Below are positions 8,782 to 18,155 of a DNA stretch of 64,000 nt, in pieces (the stretch's first letter is position 1; every line of letters starts with the position of its first letter). The notes below the pieces were generated by a model that was not told the DNA's origin, did no database searches, and was given only the letters and a program-made list of their open reading frames with translations. Position numbers and translations under genes: made by a program. This DNA is from Pseudomonas agarici (GTDB taxonomy: Bacteria > Pseudomonadota > Gammaproteobacteria > Pseudomonadales > Pseudomonadaceae). The stretch spans positions 124,001-188,000 of the forward strand of contig NZ_FOAR01000006.1 in NCBI RefSeq assembly GCF_900109755.1. Reading direction: 5' to 3'.

Positions 8782-10713
8782 ATGCACAACAACCATTTGA
8801 GTCGTCACGCCCGGCAGGTGCTGATCGTGACCCAAGGTAGGCAGCAGTTGCATGGCCCGGGCAGCGATCCGTCCATTGCCCGCTCCTGGCTGCGCTGTCT
8901 TGAGGATTATCACCTCGACCCTTCCTTGAACGTCGCTCCCACGGTACTTGAGCACGACCGCCTGCTGGAAAGTCGCGAGCGCCTCAAGCAGGTGCTGCAG
9001 ATCGCCGGCAACGAAATGACCAGTCTGCATCAGCAACTCTCCGGCGCCGGTCATGCGGTGTTGCTGACCGATTCCCAGGGCGTGATCCTCAACTGTGTCA
9101 CCGCAGCCACCGAGCGCCGGATATTCGAGCGCGCCGGGCTCTGGCTCGGCGCCGACTGGAGCGAGGCCTGTGAAGGCACCAATGGCATTGGCACCTGCCT
9201 GGTGGAGCGGCAGTCGCTGACCATTCACCAGGACGAACACTTTCGCGGTCGCCATACCGGCTTGACCTGCTCGGCCAGCCCGATCTTCGATCCCCAGGGT
9301 GAATTGTTGGCGGTGCTGGATGTGTCCTCCGCGCGCCCCGAGGTGTCCCGGCAGAGCCAATTCCACACCATGGCCCTGGTGAACCTCTCGGCGAAGATGA
9401 TCGAGAGCTGCTATTTCCTGCGTTATTACGACAAACACTGGTTACTGCGCTTTCACCTGCAGGCCGAGTCCGTGGGCCTGTTCAGCGAGGGGCTGCTGGC
9501 GTTCGACGGCGCAGGGCGGATCAGCGCGGTCAATCAGAGCGCCTTGAACTTGCTGGGACATACCCGCGGCGAGTTGCTGGGGCAGTCGGTGGATGCTTTT
9601 TTCGATTGCCCACTGGATGAATTGTTTGGCCGTGCGAGTGCCCAGGCCAGCGCCAGTTGGCCGTTACGCACACAGGATGGGCGTGGGTTGTTCGCGGTGT
9701 TGCGCGGCCAGCCGCGCAGTGTGCCCAAGCCATTGGCGCCGTCACCGGTCAGCCGCGAACGGGGCAACCTGTCGGGCATTTGCCTGGGCGATGAGGGCTT
9801 GCAGAATGATTTTTGCAAGGCGTTGCGGGTCTTCGAGCGCGATGTGCCGTTGCTGATCAACGGCGAAACCGGCTCGGGCAAGGAAGTGTTCGCCAAGGCG
9901 GTGCATCGGTCCAGTCGGCGTGCGCAAAAGGCCTTTGTCGCCCTCAACTGCGCCGCGATTCCGGAAAGCCTGATCGAAAGTGAGTTGTTTGGTTATCGGG
10001 GGGGCAGTTTTACCGGCGCACGCAAGGAAGGCATGCGTGGCAAGTTGCAGCAGGCCGATGGCGGCACACTGTTTCTCGATGAGATCGGCGATATGCCGCT
10101 GGCATTGCAGACCCGATTGCTGAGGGTGCTGGAGGATCGGCAGGTGGTGCCGATCGGTGGAGAACCCGAAGCGGTCAATGTGCGGATTGTCAGTGCGACC
10201 CACCGTAATCTGTTGGAGCGGGTGCGGGACGGCAGCTTCCGCGAGGATTTGTATTATCGGCTCAATGGGTTGGAAATCGGTTTGGCGCCCGTGCGTGAAC
10301 GCAGCGACAAGTCCCAATTGCTGGATTTGCTGCTGGCGGAGGAAGCCGCCGGGCAGCGTGTGTTGATCGATGCGCCAGCGCGCCAGGCGCTGCTGGATTT
10401 CGCCTGGCCGGGCAACGTGCGGCAGTTGCGCACGGTGCTGCGCACGCTAACGGCGTTGTCTGATGATGGATTGATCGGTATGGCGCACCTGCCGGCGATG
10501 ATTCGCCAGGCGCCACCGCCCAACACGCCGATGGCGCTTGACCGGATCCCGGAGCGTGCGCTGGAAGATGCCGAGCGCCTGGCCTTGCTCAACGCTCTGG
10601 AGCAGCAGCGCTGGCACATGACCCATACCGCCGGGCAACTGGGGATCAGTCGCAATACCCTCTATAGAAAGCTGCGCAAGCACGGCATCGCCCGGCAAGG
10701 CCCTCGAACCTGA
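8782..10713 (+). CDS. eatR: Sigma-54-dependent transcriptional activator of ethanolamine catabolism (AcoR-type)
   Basis: 643-residue enhancer-binding protein, divergent from the eut cluster. It has an N-terminal GAF-type sensor (about 60-210), a PAS-like region (about 220-330), then the AAA+ domain with Walker A GETGSGKE and Walker B LFLDEIGD. The C-terminal Fis helix-turn-helix is [20 protein letters not shown]. The sigma-54 contact loop reads GSFTGA instead of the usual GAFTGA. The ATG at 8782 follows a GGGAGA site. By position it should activate the -24/-12 promoter at 8547-8561; ethanolamine or acetaldehyde as inducer is inferred. The symbol is by synteny with the P. aeruginosa gene. Confidence 0.88.
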   Translation: MHNNHLSRHARQVLIVTQGRQQLHGPGSDPSIARSWLRCLEDYHLDPSLNVAPTVLEHDRLLESRERLKQVLQIAGNEMTSLHQQLSGAGHAVLLTDSQGVILNCVTAATERRIFERAGLWLGADWSEACEGTNGIGTCLVERQSLTIHQDEHFRGRHTGLTCSASPIFDPQGELLAVLDVSSARPEVSRQSQFHTMALVNLSAKMIESCYFLRYYDKHWLLRFHLQAESVGLFSEGLLAFDGAGRISAVNQSALNLLGHTRGELLGQSVDAFFDCPLDELFGRASAQASASWPLRTQDGRGLFAVLRGQPRSVPKPLAPSPVSRERGNLSGICLGDEGLQNDFCKALRVFERDVPLLINGETGSGKEVFAKAVHRSSRRAQKAFVALNCAAIPESLIESELFGYRGGSFTGARKEGMRGKLQQADGGTLFLDEIGDMPLALQTRLLRVLEDRQVVPIGGEPEAVNVRIVSATHRNLLERVRDGSFREDLYYRLNGLEIGLAPVRERSDKSQLLDLLLAEEAAGQRVLIDAPARQALLDFAWPGNVRQLRTVLRTLTALSDDGLIGMAHLPAMIRQAPPPNTPMALDRIPERALEDAERLALLNALEQQRWHMTHTAGQLGISRNTLYRKLRKHGIARQGPRT

Positions 10714-10775
10714 AACACCAGGTGCGATTTCGCCCGCCCTGGGCTAACCTGCCGCCATGTTTTACGAGGTCGACT

Positions 10776-12125
10776 ATGCACATTCATATTCTGGGTATCT
10801 GCGGCACCTTCATGGGGTCGATGGCGGTTCTGGCCAAAGAGCTGGGCCATCACGTGACGGGCTCCGATGCCAACGTCTATCCGCCAATGAGCACGCAATT
10901 GCAGGCACAGGGCATCGAGCTGACCCAGGGCTACGACCCGACCCAGCTTGATCCGGCACCCGACCTGGTGGTGATCGGCAATGCCATGTCCCGTGGCAAC
11001 CCCGCCGTCGAATACGTACTGAACAAGGGCCTGCCCTATGTCAGCGGCCCACAGTGGCTGGCCGATCATGTGCTGCAAGGCCGCTGGGTCCTGGCCGTTG
11101 CCGGCACCCATGGCAAGACCACCACCAGCAGTATGCTGGCCTGGGTGCTGGAGCACGCGGGCATGAGCCCAGGTTTCCTGATCGGTGGCGTGCCGCAGAA
11201 TTTCTCGGTATCGGCCCGGTTGGGCGCTACGCCGTTCTTCGTGATCGAGGCCGATGAGTACGACAGCGCATTCTTCGACAAGCGTTCCAAGTTCGTCCAC
11301 TACCGCCCACGCACGACGATCTTGAACAACCTGGAGTTCGATCACGCGGATATTTTCCCGGATCTGCCAGCCATCGAGCGACAATTCCACCATTTGGTGC
11401 GCACTATCCCCAGCGACGGCCTGGTGATTCATCCGACCACCGAGCCGGCCCTTCAGCGCGTGATCGAGATGGGCTGCTGGACGCCGGTGCAGACCACCGG
11501 TGTCGGCGGGCAATGGCAGGTCAAGTTGCTCAGTGAGGACGGCTCGCGTTTTGAGGTGATGTTCGAAGGCGTCGCGCAAGGTGTGGTCGAGTGGGACATG
11601 ACCGGTCAGCACAACGTCGCCAACGCCCTGGCCACCCTGGCGGCGGCCCGCCATGTTGGCGTAGTGCCTTCCATGGGCATCGCGGCCCTGAGTGCCTTCA
11701 AGAGCGTGAAACGGCGCATGGAGAAAGTCGCCGAAGTCCATGGCGTGAGTCTCTATGACGACTTCGCTCATCACCCGACGGCTATTGCCACGACCCTCGA
11801 CGGCTTGCGCAAGAAGGTCGGCGATGCGCCGATAATTGCCATTATCGAACCGCGTTCCAACTCCATGAAGCTCGGTGCCCATCGTGACGGTTTGCCGCAA
11901 AGCGTGGTCCAGGCCGACCAGGTGATCTGGTATGCACCGGCCAATCTCGGCTGGGACCTGGGGGCGACCGCCGCCTTGTGCACCGTGCCATCGATTGTCA
12001 GTGACTCCCTCGACGGTATTATCGAACGCGTGAAAAGCCAGGCTAAACCGGGCACTCACGTGGTGATCATGAGCAACGGCGGCTTCGGCGGCCTGCACGG
12101 CAAGCTGGCCGAGGCCTTGCAGTGA
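10776..12125 (+). CDS. mpl: UDP-N-acetylmuramate:L-alanyl-gamma-D-glutamyl-meso-diaminopimelate ligase
   Basis: 449-residue Mur-ligase-family enzyme that reattaches the murein tripeptide to UDP-MurNAc in peptidoglycan recycling. The dinucleotide-like N-terminus [14 protein letters not shown], the ATP-binding loop GTHGKTTT (about residues 109-116) and [10 protein letters not shown] are characteristic of Mpl rather than MurC. Start at ATG 10776 (MHIHILG) after a GAGG site; the frame opens earlier with no homology. It overlaps ubiX by GTGA. Confidence 0.96.
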   Translation: MHIHILGICGTFMGSMAVLAKELGHHVTGSDANVYPPMSTQLQAQGIELTQGYDPTQLDPAPDLVVIGNAMSRGNPAVEYVLNKGLPYVSGPQWLADHVLQGRWVLAVAGTHGKTTTSSMLAWVLEHAGMSPGFLIGGVPQNFSVSARLGATPFFVIEADEYDSAFFDKRSKFVHYRPRTTILNNLEFDHADIFPDLPAIERQFHHLVRTIPSDGLVIHPTTEPALQRVIEMGCWTPVQTTGVGGQWQVKLLSEDGSRFEVMFEGVAQGVVEWDMTGQHNVANALATLAAARHVGVVPSMGIAALSAFKSVKRRMEKVAEVHGVSLYDDFAHHPTAIATTLDGLRKKVGDAPIIAIIEPRSNSMKLGAHRDGLPQSVVQADQVIWYAPANLGWDLGATAALCTVPSIVSDSLDGIIERVKSQAKPGTHVVIMSNGGFGGLHGKLAEALQ

Positions 12126-12751
12126 GCGGCCCGGAACGCATCACCCTGGCGATGACCGGTGCGTCCGGTGCGCAGTACGGCTTGCGCCTGCTCGATTGCC
12201 TGGTGCGCGAGGACCGTGAGGTGCATTTCTTGATCTCCAAGGCTGCACAATTGGTAATGGCAACGGAGACGGATGTCAGCTTGCCGCCCAAACCCCAGAC
12301 GATGCAGGCGTTCCTGAGCGAATACACTGGCGCGCAGGTGGGGCAGATCCGCGTTTATGGCAAGGAAGACTGGATGTCGCCGGTTGCCTCGGGTTCTGGC
12401 TCGCCAGCGGCGATGGTGGTGGTGCCGTGTTCTACCGGGACCTTGTCGGCTATCGCCACGGGGGCGTGCAACAACCTGATCGAGCGGGCGGCGGACGTTA
12501 CCTTGAAGGAACGTCGGCAACTGATCCTGGTGCCACGTGAAGCGCCGTATTCGAGTATTCACCTGGAGAACATGCTCAAGCTGTCGAACATGGGCGCAAC
12601 CATCCTGCCAGCGTCGCCGGGCTTTTATCACCAGCCGCAGACCATCGACGACCTGGTGGATTTTGTCGTGGCACGGATTCTCAATGTGCTGAACATTCCT
12701 CAGGATATGTTGCCGCGCTGGGGTGAACATCATTTGAGCAGCGATGAGTAA
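12122..12751 (+). CDS. ubiX: Flavin prenyltransferase UbiX
   Basis: 209-residue flavoprotein that prenylates FMN to make the cofactor of UbiD-type decarboxylases in ubiquinone synthesis. The N-terminal FMN motif [14 protein letters not shown], the central [15 protein letters not shown] and the C-terminal RREAPY-equivalent [15 protein letters not shown] are all present. The start codon is GTG at 12122, overlapping the mpl stop. It also overlaps the next small lipoprotein gene by 8 bases, so the three genes probably form one transcript. Confidence 0.96.
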   Translation: MSGPERITLAMTGASGAQYGLRLLDCLVREDREVHFLISKAAQLVMATETDVSLPPKPQTMQAFLSEYTGAQVGQIRVYGKEDWMSPVASGSGSPAAMVVVPCSTGTLSAIATGACNNLIERAADVTLKERRQLILVPREAPYSSIHLENMLKLSNMGATILPASPGFYHQPQTIDDLVDFVVARILNVLNIPQDMLPRWGEHHLSSDE

Positions 12752-13031
12752 GTCGCCGCTGTACCTGTTGCTGGCCTTGCTACTGGCGGGGTGTGCGACG
12801 GTGCGCACGCTGGACGCCGGCAAGACCGGGGCCCCCATCGTCTATTCCGGGACGCGGCTGGACCTGTATGCGATACAAGGCGGATGCTGTGCCAGCGACC
12901 GCTTCGGCGCCGAGGCACCGAGCTATCCGGGCGTCGACCTGCCGGCCAGTGCCTTGCTCGACACGCTGCTGTTGCCGCTGTCGGTGTTGACGGTATTGGG
13001 CGTTGGGTTTCAGGCGACGGGTGGCTTGTAG
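12744..13031 (+). CDS. YceK/YidQ-family lipoprotein
   Basis: 95-residue small lipoprotein. The signal peptide ends in a lipobox (LLLAGC, Cys at about residue 17). The family features are [24 protein letters not shown] after a short cysteine-containing stretch (GGCCAS). Function is unknown in the family. It overlaps ubiX by 8 bases. Confidence 0.8.
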   Translation: MSKSPLYLLLALLLAGCATVRTLDAGKTGAPIVYSGTRLDLYAIQGGCCASDRFGAEAPSYPGVDLPASALLDTLLLPLSVLTVLGVGFQATGGL

Positions 13032-13047
13032 GCTCGTGTATTAACGA

Positions 13048-13074
13048 GTGGGAGCGGGCAAGCTTGCTCGCCAC
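13048..13074. repeat. REP-like palindromic element
   Basis: GTGGGAGCGGGCAAGCTTGC plus TCGCCAC, a REP-type palindrome of the GTGGGAGC...GC family seen in Pseudomonas. It lies between two convergent genes (lipoprotein gene and the gene ending at 13113). A second short AAGCTTG follows immediately. Confidence 0.7.
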
Positions 13075-13112
13075 AAGCTTGCCGTAAAAGAGCGATCGAT
13101 GAGATCGGTGGG

Positions 13113-13754
13113 TTATTTGCCCAGCCGGCGCAATTCATCCGACTCGACGATTCGTACCCCATCTTGCTCTTCCAGCGCCAGGCGCCACAGTGCCCGGGCC
13201 AACTGGCAGGCTTCGATCCCGCGATATTTGCCGGGAATCAACTTCGACAAGGCGCCCGCCAGCCGCTCGACCAGGCGCGGTTCCGTGCGTTCGCCCAGCA
13301 ACAGCGATGGCCGGGCAATCGTCAGTTGCGGCCAGTTCTGCGCCTTCAACGACTCTTCCATCTCGCCCTTGACCCGGCTGTAGAACACCTTGGATTGTGG
13401 GTTGGCATCCACCGCGCTGACTACGATCAGGTGCCGTGCGCCCAGCTCCCGGGCGCGCTTGCCAAAAGCGACGACCATGTCATGGTCGATGGCGCGAAAG
13501 GCTGCTTCGGAACCGGCGAGTTTGATGGTGGTGCCGAGGCAGCAAATGGCTACGTCGACACGCCCGCTCAGTTGCGCCAGGAACACTTCCGGCTCGCCGA
13601 CCGGGTTTTCCAGGTGTGGATGTTTCGCCAGGGGCCGCCGCGATGGGGCGAGCACACGGCTGATCGTAGGCTCATTGAGCAGGCGGTCGAGTAAATGTTC
13701 ACCGGTCAGGCCGGTGGCTCCAGCGAGCAGGATGTGCTGAGGCGTCAAGTACAT
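13113..13754 (-). CDS. NAD(P)-binding Rossmann-fold oxidoreductase
   Basis: 213-residue short atypical SDR/NmrA-like protein. The N-terminal nucleotide motif is [17 protein letters not shown] (GxxGxxG, about residues 9-25), and [17 protein letters not shown] and [12 protein letters not shown] (Tyr-x-x-x-Lys) are consistent with the HIM1/YwnB-like group. Start ATG at 13754 has the purine-rich GGGAGA upstream; an upstream extension of the frame has no support. It is followed by a REP element and separated from the MORN-repeat lipoprotein gene by 25 bases, so the two may be cotranscribed. Substrate unknown. Confidence 0.85.
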   Translation of the reverse strand: MYLTPQHILLAGATGLTGEHLLDRLLNEPTISRVLAPSRRPLAKHPHLENPVGEPEVFLAQLSGRVDVAICCLGTTIKLAGSEAAFRAIDHDMVVAFGKRARELGARHLIVVSAVDANPQSKVFYSRVKGEMEESLKAQNWPQLTIARPSLLLGERTEPRLVERLAGALSKLIPGKYRGIEACQLARALWRLALEEQDGVRIVESDELRRLGK

Positions 13755-13779
13755 AAAAATATCTCCCTTACGAGTCAGC

Positions 13780-15498
13780 TTAGTTGCTCTTGGCTTCCTT
13801 GCTGTCCAGCGAAGCGCTTTGCAATGCTTTTCGTGCTTGTTGTTTGCGTAGTTGCTGCCAATGGGCCAGTACGCCTTTGGGCGCCCAGATCTGAGGTTCC
13901 GAAGCCTCGAAGTTGTCCGCTTGTTCGCGGTCGGCCACATGGGCCTTGGCGAGGTTGAACGCTTGCTGCAAATCGTCGGTCTGGTTCAGTGCCTGGGCGA
14001 ACAGAGCGTCGCCAAAGTAGGTGAAATCAGCCTCCTCGGAGCAGCCAAAGGACACCTTATCAGCTCGCGAGGCGGTCATGACTAAAGTTCTTTCATCTTT
14101 GAGGGCGGGTATGAATCCCCCGGAATAACAGGCTGAGATAACGACGATTTTGTCGCGATTCTTCAGCGGGGCCAGGACCGAGGCCAGTTCATCGGCTGGC
14201 AGGTCGGCCAGTTCCAGGCGTTGTTGGTCCAACACCAGCTCGTGTTCGTGGCTGCCATGGCTGGTCAGGTAGATGAAGATCAGGTCTTCCGGGCCGCTAC
14301 GTTCAGCCAGGGTCCGGGCGGCGCGACGCAGATTCTCGCGGGTAGCCATCGGACGATCGACCAGGTGGTCGCGATGATTCACCAGGGTGATCTGGCCGTA
14401 GGCGCCAAAGCGCGTGGCGAGCATTTTGTTGACGTAATCGGCTTCGCGCAGGAATACGCTCTGTTTGCCGTCACCCGCCAACGCGAGGCTGTACAGCTCG
14501 ATGGCCGGGGTGGAGGCGGGAACGGCGGCCAGGGCTTTGTCCAACAACGATCCTTGGGCCAACAGGCCTAGCTCCAGTGAATCCGGCAGCAGCTTGCCAT
14601 CGGCATCGCGAACCCGTTGGCCATTAGCCCAGACACCGCTCTGTACGGTGCCATCGGCCAGGGTCAGGGCACCACGGCCCTGGTAGGTGTCGCCGGCGAA
14701 TTCGCCGCTGTAGGCACTGCCGTCGTCCAGGCTCAGGTGGCCGAAGCCGGCAAAGCGCCATTCGCGAAACTCACCGCGATAGTGGCTGCCGTCGACGCCA
14801 ATCAGCTCGCCCTTGCCATTGAGCACGCCGTCCTTGAACTCACCCATCCAGACGTCGCCGTCGGCGTTTTCATAGCGCCCCTTGCCGTTCAACTGATTGT
14901 GCTTGAAACCGCCGGTGTACTGATCGCCTTCGGCACTGTTGAAGGTCCCGATGCCTTCCAACTGACCGTTGACGAAACGGCCGGTGAACAGGTTGCCGCT
15001 CGAATCACTGCGCTGGCCCTCGCCATTGGGTTTGCCATGGGCGAACTGCCCCTGGTATTGGCTGCCGTCTTCCAGCTCCAGGTGGCCGAGGCCGGAATAT
15101 TGATCGTCCTTGAATTCGCCCCGGTAGGTCATGCCGGCTTCTTTGAGGGTGCCTTCGCCGTTGCGGCGCCCCAGCTTGAAACCGCCGATGTAGCTGCTGT
15201 CATGGGTGGTCAGGGTGCCTTGGCCATGGAACAGGCCCTGCTGGAACTGGCCCTTGTAGACCTCGCCGTTGCTACCGTGCCACTCGCCGTCGCCATGCCA
15301 TTGGCCATTATCGAACTGGCCGGCGTACCAGCTGCCGCTGGGGTAGTCGATGCGCCCTTGGCCTTGCAGCAGGCCATTGACCACTTCCCCGCGATAGCGA
15401 CCACCGTCCGGCAGACGGGCATCTGGCGGTAGTAGTGATTCGCCATCACCGCAGGCGGCGAGCAGCAGAGTTAGAGCAAGGGGCACAAGTGGGCGCAT
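13780..15498 (-). CDS. Lipoprotein with MORN repeats and a C13 (caspase-like) peptidase domain
   Basis: 572 residues. The signal peptide [16 protein letters not shown] carries a lipobox with Cys16, so the protein is envelope-anchored. Residues about 33-295 contain eleven clear MORN repeats plus one partial, each about 23 residues (such as [14 protein letters not shown] and [14 protein letters not shown]). Residues about 335-540 form a peptidase C13 (legumain/caspase clan) domain with His414 in [11 protein letters not shown] and Cys457 in [11 protein letters not shown], the expected catalytic dyad in the right order. Its substrate is unknown. The ATG at 15498 was chosen because it alone gives a lipoprotein signal. 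Confidence 0.85.
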   Translation of the reverse strand: MRPLVPLALTLLLAACGDGESLLPPDARLPDGGRYRGEVVNGLLQGQGRIDYPSGSWYAGQFDNGQWHGDGEWHGSNGEVYKGQFQQGLFHGQGTLTTHDSSYIGGFKLGRRNGEGTLKEAGMTYRGEFKDDQYSGLGHLELEDGSQYQGQFAHGKPNGEGQRSDSSGNLFTGRFVNGQLEGIGTFNSAEGDQYTGGFKHNQLNGKGRYENADGDVWMGEFKDGVLNGKGELIGVDGSHYRGEFREWRFAGFGHLSLDDGSAYSGEFAGDTYQGRGALTLADGTVQSGVWANGQRVRDADGKLLPDSLELGLLAQGSLLDKALAAVPASTPAIELYSLALAGDGKQSVFLREADYVNKMLATRFGAYGQITLVNHRDHLVDRPMATRENLRRAARTLAERSGPEDLIFIYLTSHGSHEHELVLDQQRLELADLPADELASVLAPLKNRDKIVVISACYSGGFIPALKDERTLVMTASRADKVSFGCSEEADFTYFGDALFAQALNQTDDLQQAFNLAKAHVADREQADNFEASEPQIWAPKGVLAHWQQLRKQQARKALQSASLDSKEAKSN

Positions 15499-15610
15499 AA
15501 CGGGATCCGGGCAATTAGAGGATCGAGTATGCCGTAGCATTATGTGGTGTCTAGGGGGGAGAGCACGAAACAGTGGTGTCACTGTTTCGTGCCGGTACTC
15601 GCAGACTGCC

Positions 15611-16066
15611 TCAGACGAAACAGAGCGACAGCGGTTCAGCGATGTAGGCGGGTTTTTCCTGGCCTTCAATTTCCAGGGTGGCGATGGCTTTGAGCAGCCA
15701 TTGGCCGGGCTTTTTCTGGATGGCATCGCTCAGTTCGACCTTGAGGCGCACCCGGGAGTCGACCTTCACCGGCTGAATGAACCGCACGCTGTCGAGACCG
15801 TAATTGATCACCATCTTCAAGCCTTCGGGAAGCACAAGGATGTCTTCCATCAGCTTGGGCATCAGCGACAGCGAGAGGAGGCCGTGGGCAATGGTGGTAC
15901 CGAACGGCGTTTGCGCGGCCTTGACCGGATCGACGTGGATGAACTGATAATCGCCAGTGGCTTGCGCGAACAGGTTGATGCGCTCCTGGTCGATGGTGAG
16001 CCATTCGGAACGTCCCAGTTCCTGGCCGACATAGTCGTAGAGTTGCGCTACGGGTACATAGGGCAT
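15611..16066 (-). CDS. MaoC-family dehydratase ((R)-specific enoyl-CoA hydratase-like)
   Basis: 151-residue hot-dog-fold protein. The hydratase motif is visible in FAQATGDYQFIHVDPVKA (Asp and His of the catalytic pair) followed by AHGLLSLSL. Such proteins hydrate 2-enoyl-CoA to (R)-3-hydroxyacyl-CoA and can feed polyhydroxyalkanoate synthesis, or act on other acyl-CoA. Start ATG at 16066 has an AGGAGA site just upstream. The gene stands alone on the minus strand, so its pathway is not given by neighbours. Confidence 0.9.
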   Translation of the reverse strand: MPYVPVAQLYDYVGQELGRSEWLTIDQERINLFAQATGDYQFIHVDPVKAAQTPFGTTIAHGLLSLSLMPKLMEDILVLPEGLKMVINYGLDSVRFIQPVKVDSRVRLKVELSDAIQKKPGQWLLKAIATLEIEGQEKPAYIAEPLSLCFV

Positions 16067-16436
16067 TGAGCCTCTCCTTGGTTTATTGCGTTCTTTCAGG
16101 CCTTGGGCAGGCGCTGGACGAGAACTTCCTGATCGCCGCTTGGCGAGGTTTCCTACGGAGCCTTGCGGCCCCTGGCATCCACTGTAGATCATCACGGCAT
16201 TTATGGCCGGTCTAGTGGCCTGTGTGGTTAGTTCTATGAGTCAATTTCGGCGCCATAAATCCCTGGCTTGCGTTGCTGTTCCTCGCCATAGCCCGGCTAT
16301 GACTCGTCACAGTCCCTTGGTCATCCGAATTTGAGCGAACGAACTCACCGTGCAGGCCACCAGCTTTGGCGAATGCCGCTGTGTCGGCGTGTTTATAATG
16401 GGCGGCGTTATTGGGGGAAATCCAAAGGGGTGTCTG
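16067..16436. other. Intergenic region upstream of the LrgA/LrgB-type genes
   Basis: 370 bases between divergent genes. A good -10 hexamer TATAAT lies at 16394-16399, 38 bases before the LrgA-type start codon, but no -35 match at 16-18 bases is convincing. I see no coding sequence, repeat or terminator. Confidence 0.5.
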
Positions 16437-16799
16437 ATGTTGCTACGCGGCCTGACCTGGCTGGTGCTGTTTCAGTTGCTTGGCACGGCGATCAATCATT
16501 TGTGTGTAGCGGTGTTGCCGGGGCCGATCATCGGCTTGCTGCTGTTGTTGGTGTTTCTGATGGTGCGCGGCGAAGTAGGCGCGCCGTTGAACGAAGCGGC
16601 CGCCAGTCTGCTGCGCTACCTGCCTTTGCTGCTGGTGCCGCCGGCGGTGGGCGTGATGGTTTATGCCACGCAGATTGCCGCGAATTTCTGGGCGATAGTC
16701 GGTTCGCTGGTGCTCTCGGTACTGATCTCCATGGCCCTGGCCGGGGTGCTGATGAACTGGCTGGTGCAACGCAAGGATCGGCGCGAGGGCCAGCCATGA
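16437..16799 (+). CDS. CidA/LrgA-family membrane protein
   Basis: 120-residue inner-membrane protein with about four hydrophobic segments and the family motif LPGPIIGLLLLL near residue 30. CidA/LrgA proteins are holin-like and influence murein hydrolase activity, cell lysis or export of small organic acids. ATG at 16437 follows AAAGGGG. It overlaps the LrgB-type gene by ATGA, the standard two-gene arrangement of this system. Confidence 0.9.
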   Translation: MLLRGLTWLVLFQLLGTAINHLCVAVLPGPIIGLLLLLVFLMVRGEVGAPLNEAAASLLRYLPLLLVPPAVGVMVYATQIAANFWAIVGSLVLSVLISMALAGVLMNWLVQRKDRREGQP

Positions 16800-17512
16800 T
16801 GCTCGATTGGTCCGGCGCTTGGGCCGCAATGATCCACCACCCGTTGTTCGGTATCGGCATTACCCTGGGCGCCTATCAACTGGTGCTGGCTGGGTTCGAG
16901 AAAACCCGTTGGGTCTTCCTGCAGCCGGTGTTGGTGTCGATGGTATTGGTAGTCGGTGTTCTGCTGCTGTGTGATCTGAGCTATGCCGAATACCGCAAGA
17001 GCACCGAAATCCTCAGTATCCTGCTCGGCCCGGCGACGGTCGCGCTGGCGGTGCCATTGTTCCTCAATTTGCGGCGGATCCGGCAGTTGTTCTGGCCGAT
17101 TTTTACTACGCTGGTGATTGGCGGAGTGATCGCGACCGGGTTGTGTGTGCTGTTGGGCTGGTTGTTCGGTGCCGACCACCGGATGCTGATGACCATGGCA
17201 CCGAAGTCGGTGACCTCGCCGATTGCCATGCTGGTGGCCGAGCAGATCGGTGGCGTGGCGGCCTTGGCGGCGGTCTTTGTGCTGATCACCGGTGTGGTGG
17301 GGGCCGTGGTTGGGCCGAATATGTTGACGCGCCTAGGTGTTCACCGTCCCGAGGCGCGGGGCATGGCACTGGGCATGACGGCTCATGCGGTGGGTACCTC
17401 GGTGGCCATGCAGGAAAGTGACGAATGCGGTGCCTTCGCGGCGCTGGCGATGAGTTTGATGGGCGTGTCCACGGCGGTGTTGTTACCGTTGGCGGTGACA
17501 TGGCTGGTTTAA
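16796..17512 (+). CDS. LrgB/CidB-family membrane protein
   Basis: 238-residue polytopic protein, partner of the preceding CidA/LrgA protein. The conserved LrgB features APKSVTSPIAM and the C-terminal GMTAHAVGTSVAMQESDECGAF are present. The start is the ATG at 16796 overlapping the previous stop; an adjacent ATG at 16799 would shorten it by one residue. Members act with the LrgA-type partner in control of autolysis or metabolite export. Confidence 0.92.
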   Translation: MMLDWSGAWAAMIHHPLFGIGITLGAYQLVLAGFEKTRWVFLQPVLVSMVLVVGVLLLCDLSYAEYRKSTEILSILLGPATVALAVPLFLNLRRIRQLFWPIFTTLVIGGVIATGLCVLLGWLFGADHRMLMTMAPKSVTSPIAMLVAEQIGGVAALAAVFVLITGVVGAVVGPNMLTRLGVHRPEARGMALGMTAHAVGTSVAMQESDECGAFAALAMSLMGVSTAVLLPLAVTWLV

Positions 17513-17522
17513 GGAAACCTTT

Positions 17523-18113
17523 ATGACCCTGGCGCTGTTTCCCCTGAACACGGTGCTGTTCCCCGGCTGCACCCTCGATCTGCAGATTTTCGAGGCGCGC
17601 TACCTGGACATGATCAGTCGCTGCATGAAGCAAGGCAGTGGCTTTGGCGTGGTGTGCATTCTGGAGGGAGGAGAAGTCGGCCGTGCGCCGGAGGATTTTG
17701 CCCAGGTCGGCTGTGAAGCGCTGATTCGCGACTTCGAACAGCAAGATAACGGCCTGCTGGGCATCCGCGTGGAGGGCGGTCGACGCTTCCGCGTGCTCGG
17801 CAGTGAGTTGCAAAAGGACCAGTTGACCGTCGCTGACGTCGAGTGGCTGGATGAAATTCCCGAGCAGCCATTGGAGGATGAGGACGAGGATCTGCTGGCG
17901 CTGCTCAAGGCCCTGGCCGAGCACCCGATGGTGGCGGCGTTGAGCATGGGCATGCAAGCCGCCGGGCAGCAGTCGCTGGCGAATCAGTTGGCTTATCTGC
18001 TGCCGTTTTCCGATGTCGACAAGATCGATTTACTGGAACTGGACGATCCGCGGCAACGGTTGGATGCGATCCAGGTACTGCTTGATGAGTTACGGGGTGA
18101 ACTCTTCGCGTGA
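17523..18113 (+). CDS. Lon N-terminal (substrate-binding) domain protein
   Basis: 196-residue stand-alone LON substrate-binding (PUA-like) domain without the ATPase or protease parts of Lon. Family features are LFPLNTVLFPGCTLDLQIFE at the N-terminus, EVGRAPEDFAQVGCEALI, and a helical C-terminus with LPFSDVDKIDLLELDDP, which recalls the LLELDD-type segment in Lon. An acidic patch (EDEDEDLLALL) is near residue 120. Biochemical role unknown, possibly adaptor-like. It starts 10 bases after the LrgB-type gene and may be cotranscribed. Confidence 0.88.
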   Translation: MTLALFPLNTVLFPGCTLDLQIFEARYLDMISRCMKQGSGFGVVCILEGGEVGRAPEDFAQVGCEALIRDFEQQDNGLLGIRVEGGRRFRVLGSELQKDQLTVADVEWLDEIPEQPLEDEDEDLLALLKALAEHPMVAALSMGMQAAGQQSLANQLAYLLPFSDVDKIDLLELDDPRQRLDAIQVLLDELRGELFA

Positions 18114-18155
18114 GCGGATAACGCTGTTGCGAACGCTTCGTGACAGCCCGCTGTG

